DNA from: Betaproteobacteria bacterium RIFCSPLOWO2_02_FULL_63_19
GTDB taxonomy: Bacteria; Pseudomonadota; Gammaproteobacteria; Burkholderiales; SG8-39
NCBI GenBank assembly: GCA_001770415.1
Contig: MEQX01000010.1
Coordinates: 1-63,394, forward strand
Length of the DNA: 63,394 nucleotides
Reading direction: 5' to 3'
Below, in pieces: positions 16,605 to 26,133 of this stretch. Below the pieces are notes generated by a model. It saw only the letters and a list, made by a program, of their open reading frames with translations, did no database searches and was not told the DNA's origin. The number at the start of each line of letters is the position of its first letter. Position 1 is the stretch's first letter. Made by a program: the position numbers and the translations under genes.

Positions 16605-17639
16605 TTAGTAAGAACACTTCTGCGCCCATCGAGCGACGTTTGCCTTGGTGATCAGTTCCGTCGGTAGCAGGACCTGCTTCGGCAATTTCTTGCCATTGAA
16701 GTAATCGTTGACCGTATCGGCAGTCTTGACACCGAGGTCGGTCGGGATCTGGGTCACCGAACTGTGGAGTTTTTCGGACTTGATCGCGTCGATGCCTTCC
16801 TTGAGGCAGTTGCTGCCGACGACGATGAGCTGTTTGGGTTTTGAGCCGACCGAAATACCGGCCGCCTCGGCGGCGCGAATGGCGGCGATGGCCTGGTTGT
16901 CCGCCATGCCGTATACGGCGTCGAGTCCGCCCGAGGCGGCATAGCGCGCGTAGAGCTGGCCGGCGATCTTCTCGCTCAATGCTGTTTGCCATTTGCCGTC
17001 TTCGACAGCGACGATCTGAACCTTCGGATTGGCCTTCATGGCTTCGCGAAATCCGGCGACACGGTGGGGGCCCAGGCCCTGCTGAAGTGCGCCAGTGATC
17101 AATGCCACTCTGCCTCCGTCACGGCCGCTCGCCTTCAACGCCTTTAATACGGATTCCCCGGTGGCCCGGCCCATGGCGACCTGATCTTGCCCGACGAATG
17201 TGACGTAGAACTCCTCCGCGCCCGCTTTGGGCGTGTTGTTGACCATGATCACCGGTATGCCAGCCGCTTTGGCTCGAGCCATCGCCGGAACTACCGCCGA
17301 CTCGTGAGCCGCCATCACCGCGATCAGATCGAACTTGCGCGCGATTGCGTCATCCATCTGCTGCGCCTGAAGCGCAGCGTCGAATATCGCCGTGAACACC
17401 GTAACCTCCATCCCATAGCGCTCGGCGCGTGCCTTGAACGAGTTGGTAGTCGTCGCGACGTAGGGATGTGTGGCCAGGGTCTGGAGCATTGCCACCCGCT
17501 TTCCCTTGCTTTTGTCTTGCGCGTGTACCGGCCACGCGATCGCTAGCCCGACGAGCAGGGCTGCCACGATACCGAACAAGTGATGTTGCCGACCCGCCGC
17601 GCGGGTGCCGGAGGTGAGTTGCGATACAGTATTGACCAC
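16605..17639 (-). CDS. Periplasmic sugar-type binding protein
   Basis: About 344 residues. An N-terminal hydrophobic segment (HLFGIVAALLVGLAIAW, cleavage after VHAQ) precedes a Peripla_BP_4 receptor (RVAMLQTLATHPYVATTT, KAAGIPVIMVNN, DAVYGMADNQAIAAI). It delivers ligand to the RbsA/RbsC-like complex encoded downstream. The GTG at 17639 is chosen because GGGGGAG sits six bases before it. The frame is open five codons further to a TTG that would lie before that ribosome binding site. Ligand unknown. Confidence 0.9.
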   Translation of the reverse strand: MVNTVSQLTSGTRAAGRQHHLFGIVAALLVGLAIAWPVHAQDKSKGKRVAMLQTLATHPYVATTTNSFKARAERYGMEVTVFTAIFDAALQAQQMDDAIARKFDLIAVMAAHESAVVPAMARAKAAGIPVIMVNNTPKAGAEEFYVTFVGQDQVAMGRATGESVLKALKASGRDGGRVALITGALQQGLGPHRVAGFREAMKANPKVQIVAVEDGKWQTALSEKIAGQLYARYAASGGLDAVYGMADNQAIAAIRAAEAAGISVGSKPKQLIVVGSNCLKEGIDAIKSEKLHSSVTQIPTDLGVKTADTVNDYFNGKKLPKQVLLPTELITKANVARWAQKCSY

Positions 17640-18010
17640 GATCTTCTCCCCCAAAAGGCTGTTGAAAAATGCTTGCCGCCGCCGACACGATCCGGCTTAA
17701 TCGCTCATTTGAGAACCGGGTTGTTGGCGGGCTCTGTTTCAGGGAAGACGAATAGCTGGGGAGAGGCCCCTCTCGCGTAACGTAGCATGAGGGGTGCCCC
17801 CGTCAGAACCCCGTCCATCCTCCTCCTCCCCGACGACTGAATTAAACGCAGGCCCGCGGGTAGCGTCAAGCGGTTTGCGCACAGCCGGTGCGCTTATCCC
17901 CTCGGTCGCGGCTCGCTGGCAAGATCCAGTCTCCGGCCGCCGCAGCCGAAACACGCACGCTTTTCCGCGACTGGCGATCGATGCGTGGCTACTTGCAATT
18001 CGTGCGGAGG
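17640..18010. other. 371-base intergenic region upstream of the sugar-type operon
   Basis: No frame here resembles a known protein. It should hold the promoter of the leftward transporter operon. The only structured element seen is the inverted repeat at 17761-17774. No regulator gene accompanies the operon in this window. Confidence 0.45.
17761..17774. repeat. Inverted repeat GAGAGG-CC-CCTCTC
   Basis: Two perfect 6-base arms separated by two bases, about 120 bases upstream of the binding-protein start. Position and symmetry would suit a regulator operator. A chance palindrome in GC-rich DNA is equally possible. Confidence 0.3.
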
Positions 18011-18898
18011 CTATGCGGCCGTTTGTTTGATGAAGTCGTCCGCGATGTCGCCTGCGCGTGCGAACCAAACGGCGCTGCGACCCTGTATGTGGCGGAACGC
18101 GTCCGCAAGTGCGCCGATACGATGGGGTGTACCTATCACGAACGGGTGAAGCGCGATGGCCATCACGCGAGCCTGGCTCTCTCCGTCTTCGTAGAGCTGA
18201 TCGAACTGCGCGCATATCATTCGGCAAAAATCCTCGCTCGACGCATGCCGGCCGATAAACGCCGGCAAGTCGTTGACTTCGAGCGTGTAAGGCATGGTCA
18301 TAAGCGGCCCGGCGCGCGTTGCAAGCCACGTCGGCTGATCGTCATGCACCCAATCGCAGGTGTACTCGTAGCCTTCTTCCTTGAGTACGTCGGGGGTCGC
18401 CCAAGTTTCGTTTAAAGCGGGACTGAGCCAGCCTCGCGGGGCGACGCCGAAGTACCCCTTCATCCTGTCGCGCACACGGCGGATGAGCGCTCGCTCCTCC
18501 AATTCCGACAAACCTGTCAGGGTTTCGGAATTGGTCCAGCCATGTCCCATGAATTCCCAGTCCAATGCTCGGGCCTGTTCGAGTATCTCCGGATAGTGAT
18601 CGCACACTGCAGCGTTCAGGGCAACCGTTCCAGGGATCTTGAAACAGTCCATCAATTCCATCAGGCGCCAGACGCCGACCCGGGGTCCGTATTCGCGCCA
18701 GCTGTGGTTGGGGATATCGGGTTTCAGCGGCACCGGGTTCGTCCTAATGCACGCCCCGCTCCCGGTGACATGAAAGTACTCGATGTTCGGGATCACCCAA
18801 ATCGCAACGCGCGCCCCGTTGGACCAGCGCAGGGGTTTGCGCTTCGAAATGGAACTGAAGTCAAGTCTTTCAGTCTGGCTCGGCGCGGGGTCGGACAT
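18011..18898 (-). CDS. Polysaccharide deacetylase-family hydrolase (PuuE-like)
   Basis: A 295-residue CE4-fold protein. Recognisable blocks are GVWRLMELMDCFKIPGTVAL, the metal-site-like EFMGHGWTNSETL, the RGWLSPALNETW region and the C-terminal MAIALHPFVIGTPHR. This arrangement is closer to PuuE allantoinase and related amidohydrolase-like members than to chitin deacetylases. It is therefore probably a C-N hydrolase of a small molecule, cytoplasmic since no signal peptide is seen. The ATG at 18898 follows AAGGA; the frame is open 37 codons further. It lies behind the sugar-type transporter and divergent from a carboxyltransferase gene. Confidence 0.82.
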   Translation of the reverse strand: MSDPAPSQTERLDFSSISKRKPLRWSNGARVAIWVIPNIEYFHVTGSGACIRTNPVPLKPDIPNHSWREYGPRVGVWRLMELMDCFKIPGTVALNAAVCDHYPEILEQARALDWEFMGHGWTNSETLTGLSELEERALIRRVRDRMKGYFGVAPRGWLSPALNETWATPDVLKEEGYEYTCDWVHDDQPTWLATRAGPLMTMPYTLEVNDLPAFIGRHASSEDFCRMICAQFDQLYEDGESQARVMAIALHPFVIGTPHRIGALADAFRHIQGRSAVWFARAGDIADDFIKQTAA

Positions 18899-19085
18899 GG
18901 CGATCCTTTGTCCCATAGGTTTGAAAATGGCTGCAACGGGCGCCGGAAGCCGCCCGTCCTGACGCTGGTAGGACATCTCCTCAGGTAGCGCGACGATGCT
19001 AGCATACACACGCCGGTCTGGCGTGCGTTCCTCGGCGGCTTCGCAGCCCGATTTGCCGTGCCGCAGCTATCAGATGGAGAACAGG

Positions 19086-20558
19086 ATGAAACCGCTACAT
19101 TTTGTCGATACGACGCTGCGCGACGGACATATGAGCCTTTGGGCGGGGGCGATGCGCACCGACATGATGCTTCCGGTCGCGGCCCAGATCGACCGGGTGG
19201 GGTTCCAGGCAATGGAAATCATCTCCACTTCGTTTTTCAAGAAGATGGTGCGCGAACTGCGCGACGATCCGTGGGAGCGGTTGCGCAGGGTCGCAGCGCT
19301 TGCGCCACGGACTCCGCTGCGTGCGATTCTAGGGCGCTATGTCGCGGCCTTTGAGTTCACGCCGAAATCGGTCACCGACCTTTGGCTGGAACGGCTAGTG
19401 GCGAACGGTGTCAGGCAGGTGCGGATCTCGGACTGCTCAAATACGGTGTCGGTCTGGGAACGGCTGGTCGGCGATTCCCGTCGCATGGGATTGAAGTCCA
19501 TCCTAAACCTGATCTTTTCTGTTTCACCGGTGCACACGGACGATTACTACGCGAAGCTTGCCCGCGCGGCGGCCAAGCTTGGGGCCGACAGGATATGCCT
19601 CAAGGATCCGGGCGGGCTGTTGACGCCGGACAGGACGCGCACCCTGGCGCCGATCGTGCTGCGAGAGGCCGGGAAGGTTCCCGTGGAACTGCACACGCAT
19701 TGCAACACCGGGTTGGGCCCGCTCTGCGTGCTGGAAGCCATCAAGCTCGGCGTCCAAATCGTCAATACAGGAACGCCACCGCTTGCCAATGGATCGGGGA
19801 ATCCATCGGTGTTCAATGTCGCCGAGAACGCGAAGGCGCTGGGCTTTACGCCGACGATAGATCTGGAAGCCCTGCGTCCGGTTTCGGCCCACTTCGCGCA
19901 GATCGCCAAGCGCGAAGGGTTGCCGATCGGGACCCCGCTCGAATACACCGAATCCCACTACACACACCAAGTACCGGGCGGAATGATCTCCAATCTGCGC
20001 CATCAACTGGCTCAGGTGAAGATGCAGGACAGGCTGGCCGAGGTGCTGGAGGAGACTGCGCGGGTCCGAGAGGATTTCGGATATCCGATCATGGTGACCC
20101 CCTACTCGCAGTTCGTGGGCGTACAGGCGGCAATGAACGTGATACTCGGCGAGCGCTATAAGCAGATTTCGGATCAGGTTATCCAATATGCCTTGGGACT
20201 TTGGGGGGAGGCGGAGAGTGCCGCGATGAACCCGAACCTGCGTGACCGGATCTTGTCGTGCGCGCGGGCAAAGGAACTCGCCGGGTGGCGACCGCCGGAG
20301 CCGTCGATCGACGCCGTTCGGCAGAATTTCGGCGGCCCCGGCGTCAGTGACGACGACCTGATGCTTCGTTACTTCGCAGGAATCGAGGAAGTGGCCGCAA
20401 TGCGCGCAGCGCCCCGTTCCGGGCGTGCCGTGGACGGCCGGCTGCCGCTTCTGACCTTGATCAATGAATTGGCGAACAAGACCCGCTTTTCGCAGATCAA
20501 GATCGAAAAGGGGGAACTGGTGCTCCACATGGCGAGATACGTGCAGACCGGCGGGTAG
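19086..20558 (+). CDS. Biotin-dependent carboxyltransferase-like protein (pyruvate carboxylase subunit B / oxaloacetate decarboxylase alpha type)
   Basis: 490 residues with an HMGL-type TIM barrel and a conserved carboxylase helical domain. The first strand has DTTLRDGHMSLWAG, the metal/lysine block is RICLKDPGGLLTP, and the metal ligands are in ELHTHCNTG. The C-terminal part (DFGYPIMVTPYSQFVGVQA) is typical of PYC/OADA carboxyltransferases. There is no biotin-carrier domain, and no biotin carboxylase lies beside it, unlike complete enzymes. The ATG at 19086 follows GGAG at six bases. The protein may use carrier and carboxylase encoded elsewhere or act as an aldolase/lyase. Confidence 0.82.
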   Translation: MKPLHFVDTTLRDGHMSLWAGAMRTDMMLPVAAQIDRVGFQAMEIISTSFFKKMVRELRDDPWERLRRVAALAPRTPLRAILGRYVAAFEFTPKSVTDLWLERLVANGVRQVRISDCSNTVSVWERLVGDSRRMGLKSILNLIFSVSPVHTDDYYAKLARAAAKLGADRICLKDPGGLLTPDRTRTLAPIVLREAGKVPVELHTHCNTGLGPLCVLEAIKLGVQIVNTGTPPLANGSGNPSVFNVAENAKALGFTPTIDLEALRPVSAHFAQIAKREGLPIGTPLEYTESHYTHQVPGGMISNLRHQLAQVKMQDRLAEVLEETARVREDFGYPIMVTPYSQFVGVQAAMNVILGERYKQISDQVIQYALGLWGEAESAAMNPNLRDRILSCARAKELAGWRPPEPSIDAVRQNFGGPGVSDDDLMLRYFAGIEEVAAMRAAPRSGRAVDGRLPLLTLINELANKTRFSQIKIEKGELVLHMARYVQTGG

Positions 20559-20673
20559 TTCCATCGGCTCGTGGCATGTCATCGAGGCGATCAAATACCG
20601 CTGCACGTTTTGTCGGCCCGAGCCGGCAGACTCGCGTGTTTTTGTCAGACCTTGAGACCGGCGCCTATCTTTA

Positions 20674-21495
20674 ATGGCCACCTATGCGATAGGCGACGTC
20701 CAGGGCTGCTATGTAGAACTGCGTGCGCTGCTGGAGGAGATCCGTTACGACGAACGCTGCGACAGGCTTTGGTTTGTCGGTGACCTGGTCAACAGGGGGC
20801 CGGATTCATTGCGGACGCTGCGCTTTGTGAAGCGTTTGGGAGACCGTGCAGTCACGGTGCTCGGCAATCACGACCTGCATCTGATCGCGCTTGCCTGCGG
20901 TCACGGGCGGATTCGGGACGACGACACCCTGAATAACGTGCTTGAAGCGCCAGACTGCGGCGAGCTGATCGACTGGATGCGCACGTTGCCTCTTCTCCAC
21001 GTTGCCGATCGCCACGTGATGGTGCATGCCGGCTTGTTGCCGCAATGGAGCATCGCCAAGGCACAGCTTCTTGCCCGCGAAGTCGAGGACAGATTGCGCG
21101 GCCCGCGCTACCGGGAGTTCCTCGACAGCATGTATGGAAGCAAGCCCGATCAATGGCAAGACGATTTACACGGCGTCGATCGGCTGCGGGTTATCGTCAA
21201 CGCGATGACCCGTATGCGTTTCTGTTCGGTCGACGGTCGCATGGACTTCAAGACCAAGGGCGAATCAACACGGGCACCAGCGGGCTGCGTTCCGTGGTTC
21301 GAGGTCCCGGCGCGCGCAAGTCAGAGCGCAACGATAATCTGTGGTCACTGGTCGGCGCTCGGGCTGAAACTGCTTCCGAACCTTATCGCGCTGGATGCCG
21401 GCTGCGTGTGGGGCGGCAAGCTTACGGCCATTCGGCTGGAAGACCGAACAATCGCGCAGGTGGACAGCGCGACCGGCAGCGATAGGCTAGGCTGA
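20674..21495 (+). CDS. apaH: Symmetrical diadenosine tetraphosphatase (ApaH)
   Basis: A 273-residue calcineurin-fold phosphoesterase that hydrolyses Ap4A to two ADP. Metal-ligand motifs appear in order: GDVQGC (residue 7 on), GDLVNRGPDS, GNHDLH and, later, VHAGLLP and ICGHWSALG. The length is standard. It stands alone on the plus strand, converging on the PfkB kinase gene. No terminator-like hairpin was seen in the 67 bases between them. Confidence 0.95.
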   Translation: MATYAIGDVQGCYVELRALLEEIRYDERCDRLWFVGDLVNRGPDSLRTLRFVKRLGDRAVTVLGNHDLHLIALACGHGRIRDDDTLNNVLEAPDCGELIDWMRTLPLLHVADRHVMVHAGLLPQWSIAKAQLLAREVEDRLRGPRYREFLDSMYGSKPDQWQDDLHGVDRLRVIVNAMTRMRFCSVDGRMDFKTKGESTRAPAGCVPWFEVPARASQSATIICGHWSALGLKLLPNLIALDAGCVWGGKLTAIRLEDRTIAQVDSATGSDRLG

Positions 21496-21562
21496 CCGGG
21501 GGCGCGATTCGAGACCGTCCCGCGGCCGCAGTGGGCTCGCGAGAACATCACCCGATTTCGCC

Positions 21563-22498
21563 TCACCAAATATCGGACCCAAAGGCCGTCCGGTATGTCT
21601 TCGCGATATCCTCTCGGCTAGCCTCATGGTTCTGGCCGCCGCGCGACGCGATTTTTATCGCGCCCATCACCGCGGCGAGCTGGCCGGTCGCCTGCCAGTC
21701 GAGTTGGTTCGCGATCCCATACAGCAAACCTGCCCGATAGGCGTCGCCGCACCCCGTTGGATCCAGCAGTTCCTTGGCTTGAACGCAGGGAATATCGATT
21801 TGTTGACCGCCCGTGTATATGGTCGAACCGGAGGCGCCACGGGTGACGATCATGGCTTCGAGTGACCCCGCGAGTTCCTCGACGGAATTGCCGGTGCGCT
21901 CCTCGAGCAGCTTGCCCTCGTAATCGTTAACTGCGACGTAGCTTGCCTTGGATATGAAGTCTTGTAGCTCGGGACCGCTGAACATGGGCAGTCCCTGGCC
22001 CGGATCGAAAACGAACGGGATGCCGTGCTGCGCGAATTCACGCGCGTGCTGGAGCATTCCCTCGCGGCCGTCCGGCGCGACGATCCCCAGGGTCACGTTC
22101 ATCCAGTCGGAAATATGGTTCATGTGCGAGAACTCCATTGCACCGGGGTGGAACGCGGTGATTTGGTTGTCACTCAGATCGGTGGTGATGAAAGCCTGTG
22201 CGGTAAGCGTATTCGAGAGTTGGCGAACATAATTGCGTACCAGCTCCAGCTCGTCCATCCGCCGCAGGTAGGGGCCGGCATCGTCGCCAACGGTGGCCAT
22301 GATCAGTGGATTACCTCCGAGCATCTTCAGGTTGTACGCGATATTGCCGGCGCAACCGCCATATTCGCGCCGGAGCTTGGGCACGAGAAACGCCACGTTG
22401 AGCATGTGGATCTGATTGGGGAGGATGTGGTCCTTGAAGTGGCCGTGGAAAACCATGATGTTGTCGTAGGCGATCGATCCGCAGATCAGCGTATGCAT
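21563..22498 (-). CDS. PfkB-family carbohydrate/nucleoside kinase
   Basis: A 311-residue ribokinase-fold enzyme. The PfkB N-terminal motif is GGCAGNIAYNLKMLGG and the C-terminal anion-hole motif is DPTGCGDAYRAG, with the catalytic Asp in GCGD. It resembles the adenosine-kinase-like sugar kinases found beside DUF3426 and prmA in many betaproteobacteria. The natural substrate is not clear. The ATG at 22498 follows GAGG; the open frame extends far upstream over the neighbouring gene and that extension is not coding. It starts 17 bases after the DUF3426 stop, so it is operonic. Confidence 0.9.
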   Translation of the reverse strand: MHTLICGSIAYDNIMVFHGHFKDHILPNQIHMLNVAFLVPKLRREYGGCAGNIAYNLKMLGGNPLIMATVGDDAGPYLRRMDELELVRNYVRQLSNTLTAQAFITTDLSDNQITAFHPGAMEFSHMNHISDWMNVTLGIVAPDGREGMLQHAREFAQHGIPFVFDPGQGLPMFSGPELQDFISKASYVAVNDYEGKLLEERTGNSVEELAGSLEAMIVTRGASGSTIYTGGQQIDIPCVQAKELLDPTGCGDAYRAGLLYGIANQLDWQATGQLAAVMGAIKIASRGGQNHEASREDIAKTYRTAFGSDIW

Positions 22499-22515
22499 TT
22501 GAACCTCGATACTCG

Positions 22516-23379
22516 TTATGGATAGAACAGATACAGCCGATAGCCAGTCGCCTTGACAGACAACGCTTCGACGTAAAGCTTTACAGACAGTTCGCTGTTG
22601 GCCTTGAATGCTGCCTCGGCAATTCCGGCGGGCCCCAGGTAGTCCGCTGCCCCCAGCACTCGTCTCGCGAGCGGCTGATCTCGCGAATCGGTAAGCGTAA
22701 GTTCGAGAGACGGATAGGCCTGTGCGAAGGTAGCCCGATTTCGGAGCGTCGCGGTAAGTACCATGACGCCGGGATTTACCGGATCGGCCTGCAGGTCGGA
22801 TGACTCGATGCTGACCATCTGCGCGTGTCGGGGGAGCGGCACACGGCAATTTAGACGGGCGCATAACTCTTCGAACAGCGGCCGCGCGTACGGAAACAGC
22901 CGCACGAATTCGGCGCGGTAGTGAAAGCTCATCTGCGCCATGAGGATGAGCGCGAGCAGCACTCCAAGAATCGCCCATGCCACCCGGTGAGGCGTCCGCC
23001 TGGTCTCGCGCTGTGCCGCGTACATCGCCCAGGACGAGGGGCCAGGCTCCGCGGCTGGCGCTACCCGAAGCTCTGCCCGGCGCGCGGAACGGGCCTTTTC
23101 CCCGCCGGCGTCCGCAGTGCGCGATGCGAGCGGGAGCGTGTCTGGTACCTGGTCGATTGCGGGGAAGGTGAGCGCCTTGTCTTTCGGACGCTTATCCGCT
23201 TCAGCACCACTACCCTGCGACGCGGAGTCAGTAGGCTCCATTTTCAGTGCCGTCCGTGCATCGAAAACGGTTGAACACTGGCCGCAGCGGACCCTTCCAT
23301 CGCGCGCGGCTAGCTGCTCGTCGTAGACGCGAAAAACGGTGGTGCAGGCGGGGCAGGTAGTGATCATGGTGGCCGTCAT
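22516..23379 (-). CDS. Zinc-ribbon membrane protein (MJ0042 / DUF3426)
   Basis: A 287-residue protein. It has an N-terminal MJ0042 zinc ribbon (CPACTTVFRV ... CGQCSTVF), a low-complexity linker, a single membrane helix (VAWAILGVLLALILMAQMSF, about 135-155), and a DUF3426 domain outside the cytoplasm. Function is unknown; the family is regularly found beside prmA in betaproteobacteria. The ATG at 23379 overlaps the prmA stop (ATGA), so the two are translationally coupled. Confidence 0.88.
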   Translation of the reverse strand: MTATMITTCPACTTVFRVYDEQLAARDGRVRCGQCSTVFDARTALKMEPTDSASQGSGAEADKRPKDKALTFPAIDQVPDTLPLASRTADAGGEKARSARRAELRVAPAAEPGPSSWAMYAAQRETRRTPHRVAWAILGVLLALILMAQMSFHYRAEFVRLFPYARPLFEELCARLNCRVPLPRHAQMVSIESSDLQADPVNPGVMVLTATLRNRATFAQAYPSLELTLTDSRDQPLARRVLGAADYLGPAGIAEAAFKANSELSVKLYVEALSVKATGYRLYLFYP

Positions 23380-24269
23380 GACGATACCTTGCGTCTTCCG
23401 GACAGGCAAACCCAGCCCTCGTCGCTTGTCGGTGGCTCGAATTCAAACCACTGCGCGTAGCAGGTTTCGACCTGCCGGCGCTGGTGTTGGAGGATTCCTG
23501 ACAATGCAATTCGTCCTCCGGCGTGCACATGTCCAGCGAGCAACGGGGCGAGCAGCTTTAGCGGATTGGCGAGAATATTGGCCACGACGATGTCGACCTG
23601 GAACGCGCGCGGCGGCGCACTGTCGCAGAAGTCGCAGCTCACGCCGTTGCGAGCGGCGTTTTCCCGCGCCGCGCGTATCGATGCAGGATCGATGTCCACG
23701 CCGCCGGCCCACAGGGCGCCGAGCTTCATCGACGCGATTGCCAGGATTCCGGAACCGCATCCGTAGTCGAGAACCCTTTCGCCTCCGCAAATCTGCCGTT
23801 CCAGCCACTGCAGGCATAGCCGCGTCGTCGGATGGCTGCCGGTACCGAAGGCCACGCCCGGGTCGAGCAACACGGCGATGGCGGGTGGGGCTGGCGGTCT
23901 ATGCCAGGATGGCACCACCCAAAGGCGCTCGGAGATGCGGATGGGGTCGAACTGTTCCTGTGATTCGCGCACCCAGTCCCGCTCGGTGACCGCCTCGACC
24001 TGGAGATCTTGCGGAACGGCGACGCCGGCGCGCGCGCAGGCCCGTCCCATCAGCATACGCGGGTCGGCGTCCTGCGCGAAAAGTACTCGCAGCTTCAATC
24101 GCTGCCAGTTCATGTCCTCGCCAGGTTCATCGTAGACGGCCTGTTCGGCCTCGGTGCCGGCGTCCGCGTCCTCGGCGCTAACCGAAAGTGCACCCAGTTC
24201 GAGTAGCCTGTCGGTCAATTGCTCGGCGGCTTTGCGGTCCAGTTCAAACACGAGCGAGGCGAGCGCCAC
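23376..24269 (-). CDS. prmA: Ribosomal protein L11 methyltransferase
   Basis: A 297-residue cytoplasmic enzyme methylating ribosomal protein L11. The N-terminal L11-binding domain is followed by the methyltransferase core with PGVAFGTGSHPTTRLCL, SAM motif I VLDYGCGSGILAIA, and NILANPL. Length and order of motifs are those of PrmA. It lies four bases after the accC stop and overlaps the DUF3426 start, so it belongs to the accBC transcript. Confidence 0.96.
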   Translation of the reverse strand: MALASLVFELDRKAAEQLTDRLLELGALSVSAEDADAGTEAEQAVYDEPGEDMNWQRLKLRVLFAQDADPRMLMGRACARAGVAVPQDLQVEAVTERDWVRESQEQFDPIRISERLWVVPSWHRPPAPPAIAVLLDPGVAFGTGSHPTTRLCLQWLERQICGGERVLDYGCGSGILAIASMKLGALWAGGVDIDPASIRAARENAARNGVSCDFCDSAPPRAFQVDIVVANILANPLKLLAPLLAGHVHAGGRIALSGILQHQRRQVETCYAQWFEFEPPTSDEGWVCLSGRRKVSS

Positions 24270-24273
24270 ACTG

Positions 24274-25638
24274 TTACCTCGGTTCTTCCTGCTTCTTCGC
24301 GTTCAACAATTTCTGCTCGAGATAATGAATGTTGGCGCCGCCGCGCAGGAAACCCGTGTCCGAGAGCAATTCCCGGTGCAGCGCAATGTTGGTTTTTATG
24401 CCTTCGACTACCGTCTCGGAGAGAGCTATCCGCATGCGGCGGATCGCCTGGTCACGCGTGTCCCCGAAGGCGATGATCTTGCAGATCATTGAATCGTAGT
24501 AAGGCGGTACGGTGTAGCCCTGGTAGACGTGGGAGTCGACACGTATGCCCGGGCCGCCCGGCGGATGGTACGCCGTGATCCTCCCCGGTGAGGGCGTGAA
24601 ATCAAACGGATCCTCGGCGTTGATCCGGCATTCGATCGCATGCCCGCGCAACTCGATTTCCCGCTGACGTTGCCTGAGTTTTTCCCCTGCCGCGACGCGG
24701 ATCTGTTCCTGCACGATATCGATGCCGGAGATCATCTCGGTCACCGGATGTTCGACTTGAACTCGGGTGTTCATTTCGATGAAATAGAACTCGCCTTTCT
24801 CGTACAAGAACTCGAAAGTCCCGGCGCTGCGATATCCGATGCGGCGGCATGCCTCGACGCAGCGCTCGCCGATTCGCGCACGCTGGCGCGGTGTGATTTC
24901 AGGCGCCGGCGCCTCCTCGATGATCTTCTGGTGCCTTCGTTGCATCGAGCAGTCCCGCTCTCCAAGGTAGACCGCGTTCTTGTGTTCGTCCGCGAGCACC
25001 TGTACTTCGATATGTCGAGGATTCTCGAGAAATTTCTCGATGTAAACCATCGCATTGCCGAATGAGGACTCGGCTTCCGTCCGCGTCAGGCTCACCGCAT
25101 TCATTAGCGCCGCTTCCGTGTGTATTACCCGCATGCCCCGACCACCTCCGCCTCCAGCGGCCTTGACGATGACCGGATAGCCTATTCGCCGAGCGATGTT
25201 CAGGATTTCCTCGGGCTCTTCGGGGAGCGCGCCGTCGGAACCCGGCACGCAGGGTACGTTGGCCTTTTGCATCGCCTGTTTGGCATTGACCTTGTCGCCC
25301 ATGAGGCGGATTGTTTCGGGTCTGGGACCGATGAACACGAAGCCACTCTTTTCGATCCGTTCGGCAAAATCTGCGTTCTCGGCCAGGAAGCCGTAGCCCG
25401 GGTGGATCGCCTCGGCGTCGGTCACTTCCGCGGCGCTGATGATGGCGGGAACGTTCAGATAGCTCGACGACGCTGCGGGCGGTCCGATGCACACCGATTC
25501 GTCGGCGAGCTTGACGTATTTGGCGTCGCGGTCTGCCTCCGAATGCACGACGACCGTCTTGATGTCCAGCTCGCGGCAGGCGCGCTGAATCCGGAGAGCA
25601 ATCTCTCCGCGGTTGGCAATCAGGATCTTCTGGAACAT
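24274..25638 (-). CDS. accC: Acetyl-CoA carboxylase biotin carboxylase subunit
   Basis: 454 residues. An ATP-grasp enzyme that carboxylates biotin on AccB as the first step of fatty acid synthesis. Visible features are the N-terminal [11 protein letters not shown], the glycine-rich loop GGGGRGMR, the [17 protein letters not shown] block, the RDCSMQRR motif and [14 protein letters not shown]. Its start directly follows the accB stop with no intergenic base. This is the classic accB-accC order. Confidence 0.97.
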   Translation of the reverse strand: MFQKILIANRGEIALRIQRACRELDIKTVVVHSEADRDAKYVKLADESVCIGPPAASSSYLNVPAIISAAEVTDAEAIHPGYGFLAENADFAERIEKSGFVFIGPRPETIRLMGDKVNAKQAMQKANVPCVPGSDGALPEEPEEILNIARRIGYPVIVKAAGGGGGRGMRVIHTEAALMNAVSLTRTEAESSFGNAMVYIEKFLENPRHIEVQVLADEHKNAVYLGERDCSMQRRHQKIIEEAPAPEITPRQRARIGERCVEACRRIGYRSAGTFEFLYEKGEFYFIEMNTRVQVEHPVTEMISGIDIVQEQIRVAAGEKLRQRQREIELRGHAIECRINAEDPFDFTPSPGRITAYHPPGGPGIRVDSHVYQGYTVPPYYDSMICKIIAFGDTRDQAIRRMRIALSETVVEGIKTNIALHRELLSDTGFLRGGANIHYLEQKLLNAKKQEEPR

Positions 25639-26082
25639 TTACACCAGGACGAACAGCGGCTCGCCGTATTCCACCGGCTCGCCGTTTTCCACCAGCACCT
25701 CCTTGATTACGCCGTCCGCGTCGGCCTCGATCTCGTTCATAAGTTTCATGGCCTCGATGATGCAGATCGTCTGACCCTTCTTCACGGTGTCGCCGACGTC
25801 AACGAAGGGCTTGGCCCCCGGTGTCGGGCAGCGGTAGAACGTCCCGACCATCGGCGAAGTGACCGCGTGACCTTGGGGCGCCACGGCGGCAGGCACGGGC
25901 GCGACCGACGCTGAGGCTGCCACCGACGGCTGCAGGGACCCGGGCGTCACATAGGCATGTCCCCGGGCCGGTGCGCCGCCCTTTACGATCCGGATCTTCT
26001 CTTCGCCTTCCGTGAGCTCGAGTTCGGCGACTCCGTACTCCTCGACGAGGTCGATCAGTTTCTTGAGTTTCCGCAGATCCAT
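25639..26082 (-). CDS. accB: Acetyl-CoA carboxylase biotin carboxyl carrier protein
   Basis: 147 residues. The C-terminal biotinyl domain carries the modification motif [12 protein letters not shown], with the biotinylated Lys. A flexible Ala/Pro/Val-rich linker (about 55-70) precedes it. The N-terminal segment ([17 protein letters not shown]) is the BCCP dimerisation/regulatory helix. It carries CO2 between AccC and the carboxyltransferase AccAD, which is not in this window. It is the first gene of accB-accC-prmA. Confidence 0.97.
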   Translation of the reverse strand: MDLRKLKKLIDLVEEYGVAELELTEGEEKIRIVKGGAPARGHAYVTPGSLQPSVAASASVAPVPAAVAPQGHAVTSPMVGTFYRCPTPGAKPFVDVGDTVKKGQTICIIEAMKLMNEIEADADGVIKEVLVENGEPVEYGEPLFVLV

Positions 26083-26133
26083 GAAGGACCTCCCCGATAT
26101 TGCGCCCGGGTGGGACGCAGGGCTGGATCGAAA

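Noticed and set aside
19524..20681. 385-codon minus-strand frame opposite the carboxyltransferase
   Set aside because: Shadow of the plus-strand gene; no family similarity.
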